The position numbers and the translations under genes are program-made. From Paucisalibacillus globulus DSM 18846 (GTDB taxonomy: Bacteria > Bacillota > Bacilli > Bacillales > Amphibacillaceae), in assembly GCF_000482485.1 (NCBI RefSeq), contig NZ_KI519436.1:262618-326617 (forward strand): a stretch of DNA of 64,000 bases. Reading direction: 5' to 3'. Positions 1 to 8,563 of this stretch are shown piece after piece (positions within the stretch are counted from its first letter, which is position 1; each line of letters opens with the position of its first letter). The notes under the pieces are model-generated. The model did no database searches and had not been told where the DNA came from. It saw nothing but the letters and a program-made list of their open reading frames with translations.

Positions 1-411
1 GAGCTTAAGCAAAGAAGAGATTTCCTTCTTACTTTTATTCATCGTGTACGTTTCAAGAGCTCCTGATAATGCAAAAATGAAGATTAAGATAGCACCTTCC
101 GTCCAGTAACCAATAACTGCAGATCCTATAGCTGCAAAAATCATTAACATCTCAACATTTAGTTCTTTATTATTTATTGTTTCTGTAATTCCCTCTTTCG
201 CTTTTGCAAACCCACCAATTACAAATGCAATACTATGCAACAATACAAATGCAGCTTCAGAAATATTCTGTTCTGATAACCAAGTCAATAGAATAATTAT
301 CCCACTAACAAGTGCCGCAATAAGTTCGACATGTGGTTGTATTTTTTTAAAAAAACCAGTTTCATCGTGTTTGGAGTAAAGGATTGGTGACATACTATTT
401 TTAGCTTCCAT
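1..411 (-). CDS. zosA: Heavy-metal P-type ATPase, N-terminal part (ZosA-like), cut by window edge
   Basis: Not tracked as a full ORF because it runs off the left edge. I translated the minus strand from ATG at 411 (preceded by a GGGGGG ribosome binding site): 137 codons remain open to base 1. No N-terminal CxxC metal-binding domain is seen; the protein starts directly with membrane segments (about residues 30-46, 53-68, 88-118) containing the run GYWTEGAILIFIFALSGALE, typical of the ZosA/CadA group of P1B ATPases. The catalytic DKTGT lies beyond the window. A near-perfect PerR box sits upstream, and B. subtilis zosA (zinc uptake under peroxide stress) belongs to the PerR regulon, which supports the ZosA assignment over cadmium efflux. 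Confidence 0.8.
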   Translation of the reverse strand, partial: MEAKNSMSPILYSKHDETGFFKKIQPHVELIAALVSGIIILLTWLSEQNISEAAFVLLHSIAFVIGGFAKAKEGITETINNKELNVEMLMIFAAIGSAVIGYWTEGAILIFIFALSGALETYTMNKSKKEISSLLKL

Positions 412-456
412 ATTGATTCCCCCCATAACTGAAATTAATAATCATTCGCAACTAGA

Positions 457-471
457 TTATAATCATTATTA
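457..471 (-). promoter_or_regulatory. PerR box upstream of the ZosA-like ATPase
   Basis: TTATAATCATTATTA matches the PerR consensus TTATAATnATTATAA at all but one position. It lies about 46 bp before the start of the P-type ATPase gene. PerR itself is encoded at 60024-60470 in this window. Zur or Fur boxes are related in sequence, so binding specificity is inferred from the downstream gene. Confidence 0.65.
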
Positions 472-565
472 ATTAGTATATATTTTAATGTTAACATAAA
501 ACCTTGTAGAGTCAATGGAAAATTATAAATGAATTTATTGTTCTATAGAAGTATTAGTATATTAA

Positions 566-621
566 GTAACAGAATAATTTAGTTAATCAAAGAATTTGAT
601 TAAACTAACTTCTGCTGTTAC
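566..621 (+). promoter_or_regulatory. Long imperfect stem-loop before the amino-acid ABC genes
   Basis: GTAACAG at 566-572 pairs with CTGTTAC at 615-621, and nested inside, TTAGTTAATCAAA at 579-591 pairs with 595-608 apart from one bulged A. The structure ends about 50 bases before the substrate-binding protein gene. It could be an operator or a leader hairpin; no known riboswitch consensus is recognisable. Confidence 0.4.
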
Positions 622-672
622 AATCAAAACCGTTAGAGAATGTATAACAGATAAAATTGGAGGGGATTTTGT

Positions 673-1518
673 ATGAAAAAGTATTTAGTTTTGTCGATGT
701 TATTTGCGGTATTGTTAGTATTAGCAGCATGTGGAAGTGATACTTCTGAAGAAAAAGTAGAAGACAAGATTTGGGATTCTATTCAAGAATCCGGTGAACT
801 TATAGTCGGTACTGCAGGAACATTATATCCTGCCTCATATTATCCTGAAGGTTCAGATGAATTAACAGGCTATAATGTTGAAGTTTTTCGTGAGATTGCT
901 GAACGTTTAGGGGTAGAAGTTAAATTTGAGACAATGGCTTTTGATGCGATGCTTTCTGCGCTTCAAAGTGGTCGTGTAGATATGATTCAAGCAGGACCAA
1001 GGGAAGCAAGTCGTGAAAAATTTGCTTTTTCAGAGCCTGTTAAATACTCTTTTGCTACGATGATTGTTCGAGCGGATGATTTATCTGGTATTCATACATT
1101 AGAAGATTTAAAAGGGAAAAAAGCAGGTGGGGCAGCGACAACTGTTTATAGTGATATCGCGAGAAAATTTGATGCAGAGGTAGTTACTTACGGAAATGTA
1201 ACAAACGATGCTTATTTACGAGATGTCCATAATGGAAAAACAGATACAGTTATTAATGATTATTACTTACAAAGCCTTGCAATTCAAGCGTTCCCAGATT
1301 TTAATATTACTTTACATCCTGATTTAAAATTTCACCCAACAACCAATAATGTTGTTGTACAAAAAGATGCAACAACATTATTGGAAGAAGTGAATGAGAT
1401 TATTGCTGAGATGAAAGAGGATGGTACATTAACGGGAATTTCAGCAGAGTTTTTCGGCGGGCTTGATGTTTCTAAGGAACCAGAAGAGGAAGTTATTGAA
1501 ATCAAAGGCGTTGAATAA
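673..1518 (+). CDS. Amino-acid ABC transporter substrate-binding lipoprotein
   Basis: Extracellular receptor of a polar amino-acid importer (bacterial extracellular solute-binding protein family 3). The first 20 residues are a lipoprotein signal with lipobox LAAC, so Cys20 is the predicted lipidated residue. The mature part begins ESGELIVGTAGTLYPASYY and has the two-lobe PBPb pattern (LTGYNVEVFREIAERLGVEV; SALQSGRVDMIQAGP; LKGKKAGGAATTVYSDIA). Start ATG follows a GGAGGGGA ribosome binding site. The permease gene follows after 9 bases. No ATPase gene of this system is in the window, so it must be supplied from elsewhere. Substrate cannot be told from sequence alone. Confidence 0.85.
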   Translation: MKKYLVLSMLFAVLLVLAACGSDTSEEKVEDKIWDSIQESGELIVGTAGTLYPASYYPEGSDELTGYNVEVFREIAERLGVEVKFETMAFDAMLSALQSGRVDMIQAGPREASREKFAFSEPVKYSFATMIVRADDLSGIHTLEDLKGKKAGGAATTVYSDIARKFDAEVVTYGNVTNDAYLRDVHNGKTDTVINDYYLQSLAIQAFPDFNITLHPDLKFHPTTNNVVVQKDATTLLEEVNEIIAEMKEDGTLTGISAEFFGGLDVSKEPEEEVIEIKGVE

Positions 1519-1527
1519 GGTGATATA

Positions 1528-2229
1528 ATGTTTGAAATTGATCACGTGCAATTAAAGAACTTGTTTGATCCACAACTGGCTTGGGAAAGTCTTCCATTCT
1601 TACTCGAGGGAGTTCCAATGACAATTTTCCTCGCTATTATTGGAATGGCAATTGGTTTAATTTTAGGATTCTTTATTTCACTAGGTAGGGGTTCAAATTC
1701 CATTTTTTTAAGCCTACCTGCAAGAATTTATATTTCATTCATGAGAAGCACACCAATCATCGTATTCCTATTTTTAATTTACTTTGGTCTTCCAATCATA
1801 GGGATTAATCTAACAGCGTTTGTAGCTGCTGCAATAGGATTCGGATTAAATAGTTCGGCGTATATTGCGGAAATTTATCGTGCGGCATTATCCAGTGTGG
1901 ATAAAGGGCAATGGGAAGCGGCAAAGGCACTTAATATAGGCTATTGGAAGACAATGAGGGTGATTATTTTGCCACAAGCAATTCGAATTGCAATCCCTCC
2001 ACTAGCTAATGTATTTTTAAGTGTCATGCTAGGTACTTCATTAGCCGCAATTATAACTGTTCCTGAGCTATTTCAAAAATCTCAGATTGTAGCAGGGCGA
2101 ACCTTTGATGCGATGACTATGTATATATTAGTTGCCTTTATTTATTGGCCACTTGGTATTGCGATTTCCTTCTTACAAAATCGCCTTGAGATTCGCTATG
2201 GGAAATATATAAAACAGGATGTCCAGTAA
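1528..2229 (+). CDS. Amino-acid ABC transporter permease (HisM/GlnP type)
   Basis: Inner-membrane subunit paired with the lipoprotein just upstream. It has about five membrane segments and the family 3 permease signature region (FGLNSSAYIAEIYRAALSSV, then DKGQWEAAKALNIGYWKTMR), which carries the EAA loop that docks the ATPase. Length of 233 residues is normal for the family. An AAGGTGAT ribosome binding site overlaps the end of the preceding gene, implying a two-gene operon. The usual third gene, an ATPase, is missing; the transcript ends at the hairpin after 2229. Confidence 0.87.
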   Translation: MFEIDHVQLKNLFDPQLAWESLPFLLEGVPMTIFLAIIGMAIGLILGFFISLGRGSNSIFLSLPARIYISFMRSTPIIVFLFLIYFGLPIIGINLTAFVAAAIGFGLNSSAYIAEIYRAALSSVDKGQWEAAKALNIGYWKTMRVIILPQAIRIAIPPLANVFLSVMLGTSLAAIITVPELFQKSQIVAGRTFDAMTMYILVAFIYWPLGIAISFLQNRLEIRYGKYIKQDVQ

Positions 2230-2250
2230 ATGGATCTCCTGTTTTATTTT
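2211..2250 (+). terminator. Rho-independent terminator of the amino-acid ABC operon
   Basis: AAAACAGGA at 2211-2219 pairs with TCCTGTTTT at 2237-2245, followed by a T-rich run. The left arm overlaps the end of the permease gene. It may also stop the convergent MFS transcript. Confidence 0.65.
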
Positions 2251-2263
2251 GGTTTATATCGTT

Positions 2264-3442
2264 CTATCCATGTATTTTATCTGCTACTCTATTTCTCTTC
2301 AACAACATTGCTACGAGTATTAAAGCTAACACAATAGCAATCATATAGAAGAATGATACCCCTGGTAAAAATTGAATAAATAAACCACCAAAATATGGAC
2401 CACCTAGACTGCCGATACTGAAAGCAATACTACATAATAGGTTTCCAGCAGGTAATAGTGACTGTGGAAGAAGGTCGGTCATATAGGAAATTCCCATTGA
2501 GTATGTCGATCCTACAAACATCCCTGCTAATGTAAAGAAAATAAACAAGGCAACTGTAGACTCCTCCAGAAATGCTGCTCCGATAAAGCAAAGTAACCCA
2601 AGAGATAAAATGATTAGAAGTATTTTTCTCCTACCAATTCGATCACTTAGAATTCCAAGTGGAAGTTGTGTAAGTAAACTACCGGCTGCAAAGCAAGGAA
2701 TAATCAAGGATAGTATATGTACATCATGTCCAATACGTAATCCATAGATTGGAAATGTTGCATGTAATGTGGCTTCCAAGAATCCATATGCTAATGGAGG
2801 AAGTAAAGCAATCCATGCTATTTTTGTAGTTTGAATAAATCTTTTAAGCGAACTTTCTTTTGTTGTGGTAATTACCTCGGCTTCTTCCGTATTTGGCCAA
2901 TTGTTTCTTACAAACAACATGAGTGACCAAACAATCGTACTGAGTAAAGTAGAAACGATAAATGGAAGTGCCATATTCACTTCTAATAACCTCGTAAATA
3001 ATGGCCCGAGTGCAAATCCAAATGAAAATGACATTCCATAAATGGAGATACTTCTTCCACGAGTGTTTTTATCCGCGGTTGAGGTTATCCATGTTTGTGT
3101 ACCAAAATGTAGCATATTATCTCCTATTCCAATCGCAACCCTTAAGATAAACCAGAACCAAACCGATTGCCAAACAGGAAACAATGCTAACGAAATAATA
3201 ACGAGTAAACCACCAACTAAAATTATTGGTTTGAACCCGTATTTTTGCATGGGTTTTTCCATAAATGGTGATGCTAAGAGGACACCAATGTAAAGTCCAG
3301 TTGCATGTAATCCATTTATGGAAGAAGATACCCCACCTTGTTCTAGAATGATAGCTAGAAGAGGTAGAAGCATCCCTTGTGATAAACCTGAAATCATGAC
3401 AAGTAATACAAGAATCCAAAATCTGAAACGATCTAAAACCAT
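2264..3442 (-). CDS. yfkF: MFS transporter, YfkF-like
   Basis: A 392-residue major facilitator with twelve predicted membrane helices. The cytoplasmic loop 8-9 motif LSDRIGRRKILL (about residues 262-273) is the standard MFS loop signature; the loop 2-3 copy is degenerate (EKPMQKYGFKPI). ATG at 3442 follows AGGGGGAG. It is transcribed divergently from yfkD, and this neighbourhood (yfkD, pdaA) is also where YfkF is encoded in B. subtilis, which is the main reason for the symbol. A small-molecule or drug efflux role is an inference from the family. Confidence 0.7.
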   Translation of the reverse strand: MVLDRFRFWILVLLVMISGLSQGMLLPLLAIILEQGGVSSSINGLHATGLYIGVLLASPFMEKPMQKYGFKPIILVGGLLVIISLALFPVWQSVWFWFILRVAIGIGDNMLHFGTQTWITSTADKNTRGRSISIYGMSFSFGFALGPLFTRLLEVNMALPFIVSTLLSTIVWSLMLFVRNNWPNTEEAEVITTTKESSLKRFIQTTKIAWIALLPPLAYGFLEATLHATFPIYGLRIGHDVHILSLIIPCFAAGSLLTQLPLGILSDRIGRRKILLIILSLGLLCFIGAAFLEESTVALFIFFTLAGMFVGSTYSMGISYMTDLLPQSLLPAGNLLCSIAFSIGSLGGPYFGGLFIQFLPGVSFFYMIAIVLALILVAMLLKRNRVADKIHG

Positions 3443-3508
3443 TTTGCTCCCCCTAAAGATGATAAATATGTATAAATTTTATAACGCTCGAAAAAACTAA
3501 GGTTACTA

Positions 3509-3565
3509 AACTAAGGCACTTGCCTTAGTTGCACTTATGCAGGTCTAGAAAGTTTTTAAACTTTC
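3509..3565. promoter_or_regulatory. Two palindromes in the yfkF-yfkD divergent promoter region
   Basis: AACTAAGGCA (3509-3518) and TGCCTTAGTT (3521-3530) form a perfect 10+10 palindrome with a two-base spacer; a further AACTAAGG half-site lies at about 3496. A second palindrome, GAAAGTTT (3548-3555)/AAACTTTC (3558-3565), follows. The tight spacers are typical of DNA operators rather than RNA hairpins. The regulator is unknown. Confidence 0.45.
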
Positions 3566-3594
3566 CTTACTGCCAAAAAGAGAGGAATGGACAG

Positions 3595-4398
3595 ATGAAG
3601 AATAAATATATCATAGCATTAATTACATTTCTACTAGTGCTCCAAGCTCCAATTATGCTTTCTGCTGCAGAAAAGAAGGCTGAAAAAGAGAATGAAAATG
3701 AATTTGAAATACCTAGTCATGTATTAGATATTTCTAAGGAAAATACATTTCCTAATTCTACAGAAGATGAAGAAGTTATTGAGCCAAGTGAATTATCCAA
3801 AGAATTAATAGACTCAACGGATGTTCCTATCACTAATCCCAATCTAATAAAGATGCTGAACGAGTCAAGCATTGATCCATCACCAATTGGTTTTGGGTAT
3901 CGAGGAATGGTTTTTTTAGGACGCTGGCCACTTAGTTACGAATCTGATGATACCAATGTTAATTGGGAGTATCAAAACATAAATATTAATGAATTAAATA
4001 ATCTTGGTGGTAAGGATGCTCAAAAATTAAGCTATAACCAGCAAGCACAAAAAGAAATTAAAGGAGCATTAACTAACAAGATTGCAAATCCCGATGATGT
4101 AAAACAAATGATGATCATGAAAGCAAAGCAAGAAACAAAATTACCCCTGTCCTATACAACAACAATTGGAGCAGGAACTAAAAAAGGAAATTCTTATAGT
4201 GTTCCACCGAAAAAATATGGTTTTTTACATGCTTTTGCCCCTGCTGCAAATGAAAAAGGCAAGGTAACATTCGGTGAAGTTTATATTCAGTTGAAAGGAA
4301 CCAAAAAATCATTGGTAATTAAAAATGTAACAAAACAAGGAATCGGAGCATGGATTCCGGTTCAAGATCATGTGTCATTTTCGGTTGAGGTGAAATAA
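3595..4398 (+). CDS. yfkD: YfkD-family exported protein
   Basis: I chose ATG 3595 (MKNKYIIALI) rather than the longer open frame because AGAGGAATG lies just upstream and a signal peptide then begins at residue 1, ending near SAA (about residue 25). The body contains stretches I recognise from B. subtilis YfkD: HVLDISKENTFPN, LIKMLNESS and GIGAWIPVQDHVSF near the C-terminus. Function is unknown. Expected location is outside the membrane. It is followed by a strong hairpin terminator and faces the MFS gene across a shared promoter region. Confidence 0.8.
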   Translation: MKNKYIIALITFLLVLQAPIMLSAAEKKAEKENENEFEIPSHVLDISKENTFPNSTEDEEVIEPSELSKELIDSTDVPITNPNLIKMLNESSIDPSPIGFGYRGMVFLGRWPLSYESDDTNVNWEYQNININELNNLGGKDAQKLSYNQQAQKEIKGALTNKIANPDDVKQMMIMKAKQETKLPLSYTTTIGAGTKKGNSYSVPPKKYGFLHAFAPAANEKGKVTFGEVYIQLKGTKKSLVIKNVTKQGIGAWIPVQDHVSFSVEVK

Positions 4399-4410
4399 AT
4401 AGAAGAACAG

Positions 4411-4438
4411 TGTAGCCCTACTTACTTGTAGGGCTACA
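4411..4438 (+). terminator. Terminator hairpin after yfkD
   Basis: TGTAGCCCTAC (4411-4421) and GTAGGGCTACA (4428-4438) form a perfect 11-bp stem with a six-base loop. The T tract is weak. A second hairpin, AATCAACC (4473-4480)/GGTTGATT (4498-4505) followed by five T, lies just downstream and probably completes termination. Confidence 0.65.
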
Positions 4439-4569
4439 TTAACTTCATGTATCTGTTCAACATTTTTTATGGAATCAACCTAATTAATTTCTAAAAGGGT
4501 TGATTTTTTCGCTTTAGTGATTTAATATGGTAAAGTATTAAAGTGGAATTTTCTTGGGGGGAAAAGAAA

Positions 4570-5877
4570 ATGGAATGGGTTGTAGTTGTTTCGGTTTTAT
4601 TAATGACAGTATTAAGTTTGTTACGAGTGAATGTTATTATTGCTATTATAATTTCCGCGATTGTAGCTGGATTAATGGCCGGGTTGGATTTAGTAGAATC
4701 AATTGAATTACTGGTTAGTGGAATGGGAGGTCAAGCAAATACCGCTCTAAGTTATGTATTATTAGGTGCTTTTGCTATAGCCATTAGCTATACAGGAATT
4801 ACATCATTATTAGTGAATTTCTTAATTAAAGTTTTGACAGGTAAGAAAACAATGTTATTGCTTGCTATAGCTAGTGTATCTTCTTTATCACAAAATGTTG
4901 TACCAGTTCATATTGCATTTATTCCTATATTAATACCGCCGTTATTAAAGTTATTTGATAAAATGCGAATCGATCGTCGTGGGGTGGCTGTTGCCTTAAC
5001 ATTTGGTTTGAAAGCTCCATATATTATGATTCCAGCTGGATTCGGACTAATCTTTCAAGGGATAATTTTAGATGCAATGATACAAAATGGTGCTGATATT
5101 ACCTTAGGGCAAGTATCATTATCTATGATAATCCCAGGTCTGGGAATGATTGTAGGTTTATTAATCGGAGTATTCATCACCTATCGGAAGGACAAAGAGC
5201 CACTACTAGATGTAAAAGGCATGGGTGAATTTATTAAACCAATAGATGAAAATATTACGTTTAATAAAAAACATTTCCTTACCATCATTGCAATATTAGC
5301 TGCACTAGTTGCACAAATTTACACTGGAAACTTAATTGTAGGTGCATTAACTGGACTAATTTTAATGGTTGCTTTTCTTTCTGTACCTTTCTCAAAGACT
5401 GATAAGATTGTTGCTGATGGTGTAAGTATGATGAGTACTATTGCATTTGTAATGCTTGTTGCATCTGGATATGGGACAATTTTAAAAGATACAGGTGCTG
5501 TAGATGCATTAGTCGAGGTTTCTTCTGGATTCTTAGGAGATAATAAGGTTCTAATTTCATTTGTCCTTTTATTAGTTGGTTTAATAATTACAATTGGAAT
5601 TGGCTCCTCTTTCGGTACGATACCAATTATAGCAGCTTTATTCGTTCCAATCTGTTTAGCTGCAGGATTTTCGCCATTAGGAACCGCTGCACTAATTGGA
5701 ACAGCGGGTGCACTAGGGGATGCCGGTTCTCCAGCCTCTGACAGTACATTAGGTCCAACTGCAGGACTAAATGCTGATGGTAAACATGACCACATCTGGG
5801 ATACTTGTGTTCCAACATTTATCCATTTTAATATTCCATTATTCTTCTTTGGATGGGCAGCATCACTTTTCTTGTAG
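4570..5877 (+). CDS. NhaC/YuiF-type membrane carrier
   Basis: Integral membrane protein of about eleven helices in the Na+/H+ antiporter NhaC-like fold. The C-terminal re-entrant region GALGDAGSPASDSTLGPTAG (about residues 387-406) is the conserved core seen in YuiF-like carriers, many of which are now assigned to amino-acid transport. The start at ATG 4570 follows TTGGGGGGAAAAG; the frame is open upstream to 4543 but without a ribosome binding site. It is a single gene between terminators. I cannot tell whether the substrate is an ion or an amino acid; B. subtilis YuiF is the closest relative I recall. Confidence 0.8.
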   Translation: MEWVVVVSVLLMTVLSLLRVNVIIAIIISAIVAGLMAGLDLVESIELLVSGMGGQANTALSYVLLGAFAIAISYTGITSLLVNFLIKVLTGKKTMLLLAIASVSSLSQNVVPVHIAFIPILIPPLLKLFDKMRIDRRGVAVALTFGLKAPYIMIPAGFGLIFQGIILDAMIQNGADITLGQVSLSMIIPGLGMIVGLLIGVFITYRKDKEPLLDVKGMGEFIKPIDENITFNKKHFLTIIAILAALVAQIYTGNLIVGALTGLILMVAFLSVPFSKTDKIVADGVSMMSTIAFVMLVASGYGTILKDTGAVDALVEVSSGFLGDNKVLISFVLLLVGLIITIGIGSSFGTIPIIAALFVPICLAAGFSPLGTAALIGTAGALGDAGSPASDSTLGPTAGLNADGKHDHIWDTCVPTFIHFNIPLFFFGWAASLFL

Positions 5878-5929
5878 TATAAAAAACGATGATTAAGCAA
5901 AAGGTAAGAAAAAAATAGGTGGGGTATCT

Positions 5930-6721
5930 ATGCGTAAATTAATAGTAACCACCCTGATATTTTTTCTTGCCTTTTTTTCTGTGAACTTTCATGAGGCTGG
6001 AGCTCGGGGTTATGGTTGGGGATACAAGAAAAATTCAAATCACGAAATTCCGGAAGTCGGTAAGTACAGGGAAATACTAAGGGAAAATGGTGCATATTAT
6101 GTAGATGAATCCGGTGAAAAAACAGTATACTTAACATTTGATAATGGGTATGAACAGGGATTTACAGATGAAATTTTGGATGTATTAAAGAGTGAAAAGG
6201 TTCCTGCTACTTTCTTTGTTACAGGACATTACGTCAATTCAGCAACAGATTTAATAGAACGAATGGTTAATGAAGGGCATATAATAGGAAACCATTCTTA
6301 TCATCATCCAGATTTTACAACAGTCAATAAAGAAGTAATGGAGCGGGAGTTAGAGACATTAGAACAGGCTGTCTCTAAAGTTTCCAAACAAAAAGATATT
6401 AAATATGTTAGACCCCCAAAGGGAATGTTCAACCAACAAACCCTCCAGTGGGCAAATGAATTAGGGTATATTCATGTATTCTGGTCCTTGGCAATTATTG
6501 ATTGGAATACGAATGCTCAAAAAGGTTGGCAATATGCTTATGATCAAGTAATGAATCAGATACATCCTGGAGCAATTATTCTATTACACGCTGTGTCAGA
6601 GGATAATGCAGAAGCCCTGGAAAGGATAATTCAAGATTTGAAAAAAGAAGGCTATACCTTTAAAAGTTTAGATGACTTTGTATTAAAAGATAAGATTTCA
6701 CAACCTATCTATGGTTACTGA
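5930..6721 (+). CDS. pdaA: Peptidoglycan N-acetylmuramic acid deacetylase PdaA
   Basis: Polysaccharide deacetylase family protein (carbohydrate esterase 4) needed for muramic-delta-lactam in the spore cortex of B. subtilis. Residues 1-25 form a signal peptide. The NodB domain shows motif 1 as TFDNGYE (about residues 67-73; the Asn replacing the usual Asp is characteristic of PdaA), zinc-binding H-S-Y-H-H in GNHSYHHPDF (about 121-130), RPPKG (motif 3) and LLHAVSEDN (motif 5). Length of 263 matches PdaA. The start follows AGGTGGGG. Presence of pdaA supports a spore-forming host. It is monocistronic with a bidirectional terminator. Confidence 0.9.
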   Translation: MRKLIVTTLIFFLAFFSVNFHEAGARGYGWGYKKNSNHEIPEVGKYREILRENGAYYVDESGEKTVYLTFDNGYEQGFTDEILDVLKSEKVPATFFVTGHYVNSATDLIERMVNEGHIIGNHSYHHPDFTTVNKEVMERELETLEQAVSKVSKQKDIKYVRPPKGMFNQQTLQWANELGYIHVFWSLAIIDWNTNAQKGWQYAYDQVMNQIHPGAIILLHAVSEDNAEALERIIQDLKKEGYTFKSLDDFVLKDKISQPIYGY

Positions 6722-6754
6722 GTTCAATGCTATGTAATTCTTAAAGAATAAAAT

Positions 6755-6788
6755 GCTCCCCTTTTCATATATTCGATGAAAGGGGAGC
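6755..6788. terminator. Bidirectional terminator between pdaA and opuAC
   Basis: GCTCCCC plus TTTTCAT pairs with ATGAAAGGGGAGC (6776-6788) with one bulged T. It separates two convergent genes and has A/T-rich flanks on both sides. Confidence 0.65.
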
Positions 6789-6819
6789 AAAGTTATTTTA
6801 AGATACGTTTTCAATTTAC

Positions 6820-7707
6820 TTATTCCGCAGGTTCAAAATCTTCAAGAGAATCAACTTCCATATATGCTGGTACAGCTAATCCAATTTTAGCACCATCAAA
6901 ATTCGGACCTAAATCTACAAACTCTCCTTCATACTCCTCATATAAAGCACCATGAGTTGTAGGTATCCATGGAGCCAGTGAAGCATCAGCTTCACCGTTT
7001 GAAATGGACTGGAACAATATAGCTGGATCAAGCGGAGTAAACGTAACGTTATATCCTTGTTGTTCCAATACAATTTTAGCTACATTTCCTGTAAATAATA
7101 CTTCATCCCACGGCGTAGAAACTAATTCAATTGGAGTACTATCAGCTGCTTCGATTCCTTCTGTCCACGTTGTAACTACTTCTTGATTTTTATCCACCCA
7201 CTGCTGTGCGACTTCAGGAATTTCTAACTCTTTGTCATTTGCCGTTAACAAGGCTGCTTCTATTTCTGGTACTTCAAATTGAATTCGATCAAGGATTTCA
7301 TAGGCACCTGGTATGTCTTCCTCTAATCCTTTTCTCACTATTGTGATAGCTTGTTGCTCCTGACCAAATATTCCTTTGGGGTCATCGAGGTATTTTAAGT
7401 CCCATTTGGCAAACATATAATGAGGAGACCATGCTGTAATCATAATTGGTTCCTCGTTATCTATAGCTTCATCTAAGGCTGATAACATTGCTCCTGTTGA
7501 TGATGTTTGTTGTTCCCAACCGGCAAGACTCTCATATTCTTCTATAGCTTGATTATTAAGTTCCGTTTGACCAGCTCCAGGTTCAAGACCAGTAATTGTA
7601 AAGTCCATTTTTTCACTATCGCTTTGTTGCTTTTCTTGTCCACACCCTACTAATACGATGGATAAAGTAACACTAGCAATGACTGCTAACCTTTTCCACT
7701 TTATCAA
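6820..7707 (-). CDS. opuAC: Glycine betaine ABC transporter substrate-binding lipoprotein, OpuAC type
   Basis: Receptor for compatible solutes. Lipobox LVGC puts the lipidated Cys at residue 22. The domain order is the circularly permuted one of B. subtilis OpuAC: the lobe with GLEPGAG and TAWSPHYMFAKWDLKYLDDP comes first and the lobe with STPWDEVLF and ADASLAPWIPTTHGALYEEY comes last. The three tryptophans in those motifs correspond to the aromatic cage that binds the quaternary ammonium group. The start is TTG at 7707 behind AAAGGAG. No OpuAA or OpuAB gene is adjacent, so it is an orphan receptor or the transporter lies elsewhere. Confidence 0.83.
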   Translation of the reverse strand: MIKWKRLAVIASVTLSIVLVGCGQEKQQSDSEKMDFTITGLEPGAGQTELNNQAIEEYESLAGWEQQTSSTGAMLSALDEAIDNEEPIMITAWSPHYMFAKWDLKYLDDPKGIFGQEQQAITIVRKGLEEDIPGAYEILDRIQFEVPEIEAALLTANDKELEIPEVAQQWVDKNQEVVTTWTEGIEAADSTPIELVSTPWDEVLFTGNVAKIVLEQQGYNVTFTPLDPAILFQSISNGEADASLAPWIPTTHGALYEEYEGEFVDLGPNFDGAKIGLAVPAYMEVDSLEDFEPAE

Positions 7708-8048
7708 AAGAAATACACTCCTTTATCTAGTATTGCTATTATTAATAGCAATTTCATTAGTTGTCTTTAAGTGCTCCAAGTATATACATGGCCAATTAAA
7801 AACAATACTTACTTATATTCTAGGCACTATTTATATAGTATTCAAACGGCAAATAATTGAATTACTGTTCATAATATATGAACAGTTTCAAGCTGATAAA
7901 CTTATCAAAGGAATTACCTATAAATCCTTCGAAATGCTCCAGCTTACACATGAATCTGTAAATGTACCAAACTATAGGGCATGTGTAAAGTAGGCGAAGA
8001 TTATGATAAATACAAAGTTTTAATCCGCATATGGATTAACAACAAAAA
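7708..8048. promoter_or_regulatory. opuAC upstream region with two inverted repeats; no convincing gene
   Basis: A plus-strand frame is open across 7658-7993 but has no ribosome binding site at its start and overlaps opuAC, so I do not call it. The region holds TTGCTATT/AATAGCAA (7733-7740/7744-7751) and CTGTTCAT/ATGAACAG (7865-7872/7878-7885), both in position to act as operators for the leftward opuAC gene. Osmostress control is a guess from the gene's role. Confidence 0.4.
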
Positions 8049-8074
8049 CGAGGCAGAATTTTATTCGCCCCGTT
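8049..8074 (-). terminator. Terminator of the small lipoprotein gene
   Basis: On the minus strand, CGGGGC and GCCTCG arms enclose an AT-rich loop and are followed by TTTTTGTT, about 10 bases after the stop codon of the gene at 8084-8563. Confidence 0.55.
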
Positions 8075-8083
8075 ATTAAAATT

Positions 8084-8563
8084 TTACTCTTCCCGTATAA
8101 AACGGACACCATCGAAATCAAAAGTAAATCCCCATTCATTGTCAACTTCTACTATGGTCACACTGGCTTTTCCATTATCCTCTCGTCCAGATATAGACAT
8201 TTTGGCATCTACGAAAACAATCATAAATGTATAGCCATCTGCTTCCAAAGTCTCCGCAATTTCAATGAACTCAAAATTATATTCCTCATAGTTTTTATGC
8301 CAACTATCAAATAACTCACGTATTTCTTTCTTCATACTATCGGATTGGAACTCCGGCTGTATCCACATCTGGTAGAAATTCTCGAAATCTTTCTCCATAA
8401 TTACGTTTGTAACTTCATCTAAAAATGACTGAATGCGTTGTTCCAACTGTTCTTCCTCAGTTAAATTAGGACCTTTTGAATTGGAAGTAGTCTCCTTGTC
8501 TGAACAACCTGAAATAATTAGGAGGCTAATAAAACTAATGATTAATATAACCCTGTAGTTCAT
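8084..8563 (-). CDS. Small lipoprotein of unknown function
   Basis: A 159-residue protein starting at ATG 8563 (MNYRVILIISF), eight bases behind GGGAG; the frame extends five codons further without support. The N-terminus is a lipoprotein signal ending ISGC, so Cys20 should be lipidated and the protein anchored outside the membrane. The acidic mature part has a helical linker (LTEEEQLEQRIQSFLDEV) followed by an alternating beta pattern ending GFTFDFDGVRFIREE, which could be an NTF2-like fold. I do not recognise the family. It is a single gene with its own terminator. Confidence 0.7.
   Translation of the reverse strand: MNYRVILIISFISLLIISGCSDKETTSNSKGPNLTEEEQLEQRIQSFLDEVTNVIMEKDFENFYQMWIQPEFQSDSMKKEIRELFDSWHKNYEEYNFEFIEIAETLEADGYTFMIVFVDAKMSISGREDNGKASVTIVEVDNEWGFTFDFDGVRFIREE

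Noticed and set aside
5319..5900. Minus-strand 193-codon frame opposite the YuiF-like gene
   Set aside because: Antisense shadow of a strongly supported membrane protein; no ribosome binding site.
7658..7993. Plus-strand 111-codon frame over the opuAC start and upstream DNA
   Set aside because: No ribosome binding site, overlaps the opuAC start region, composition matches AT-rich intergenic DNA, and no family resemblance.
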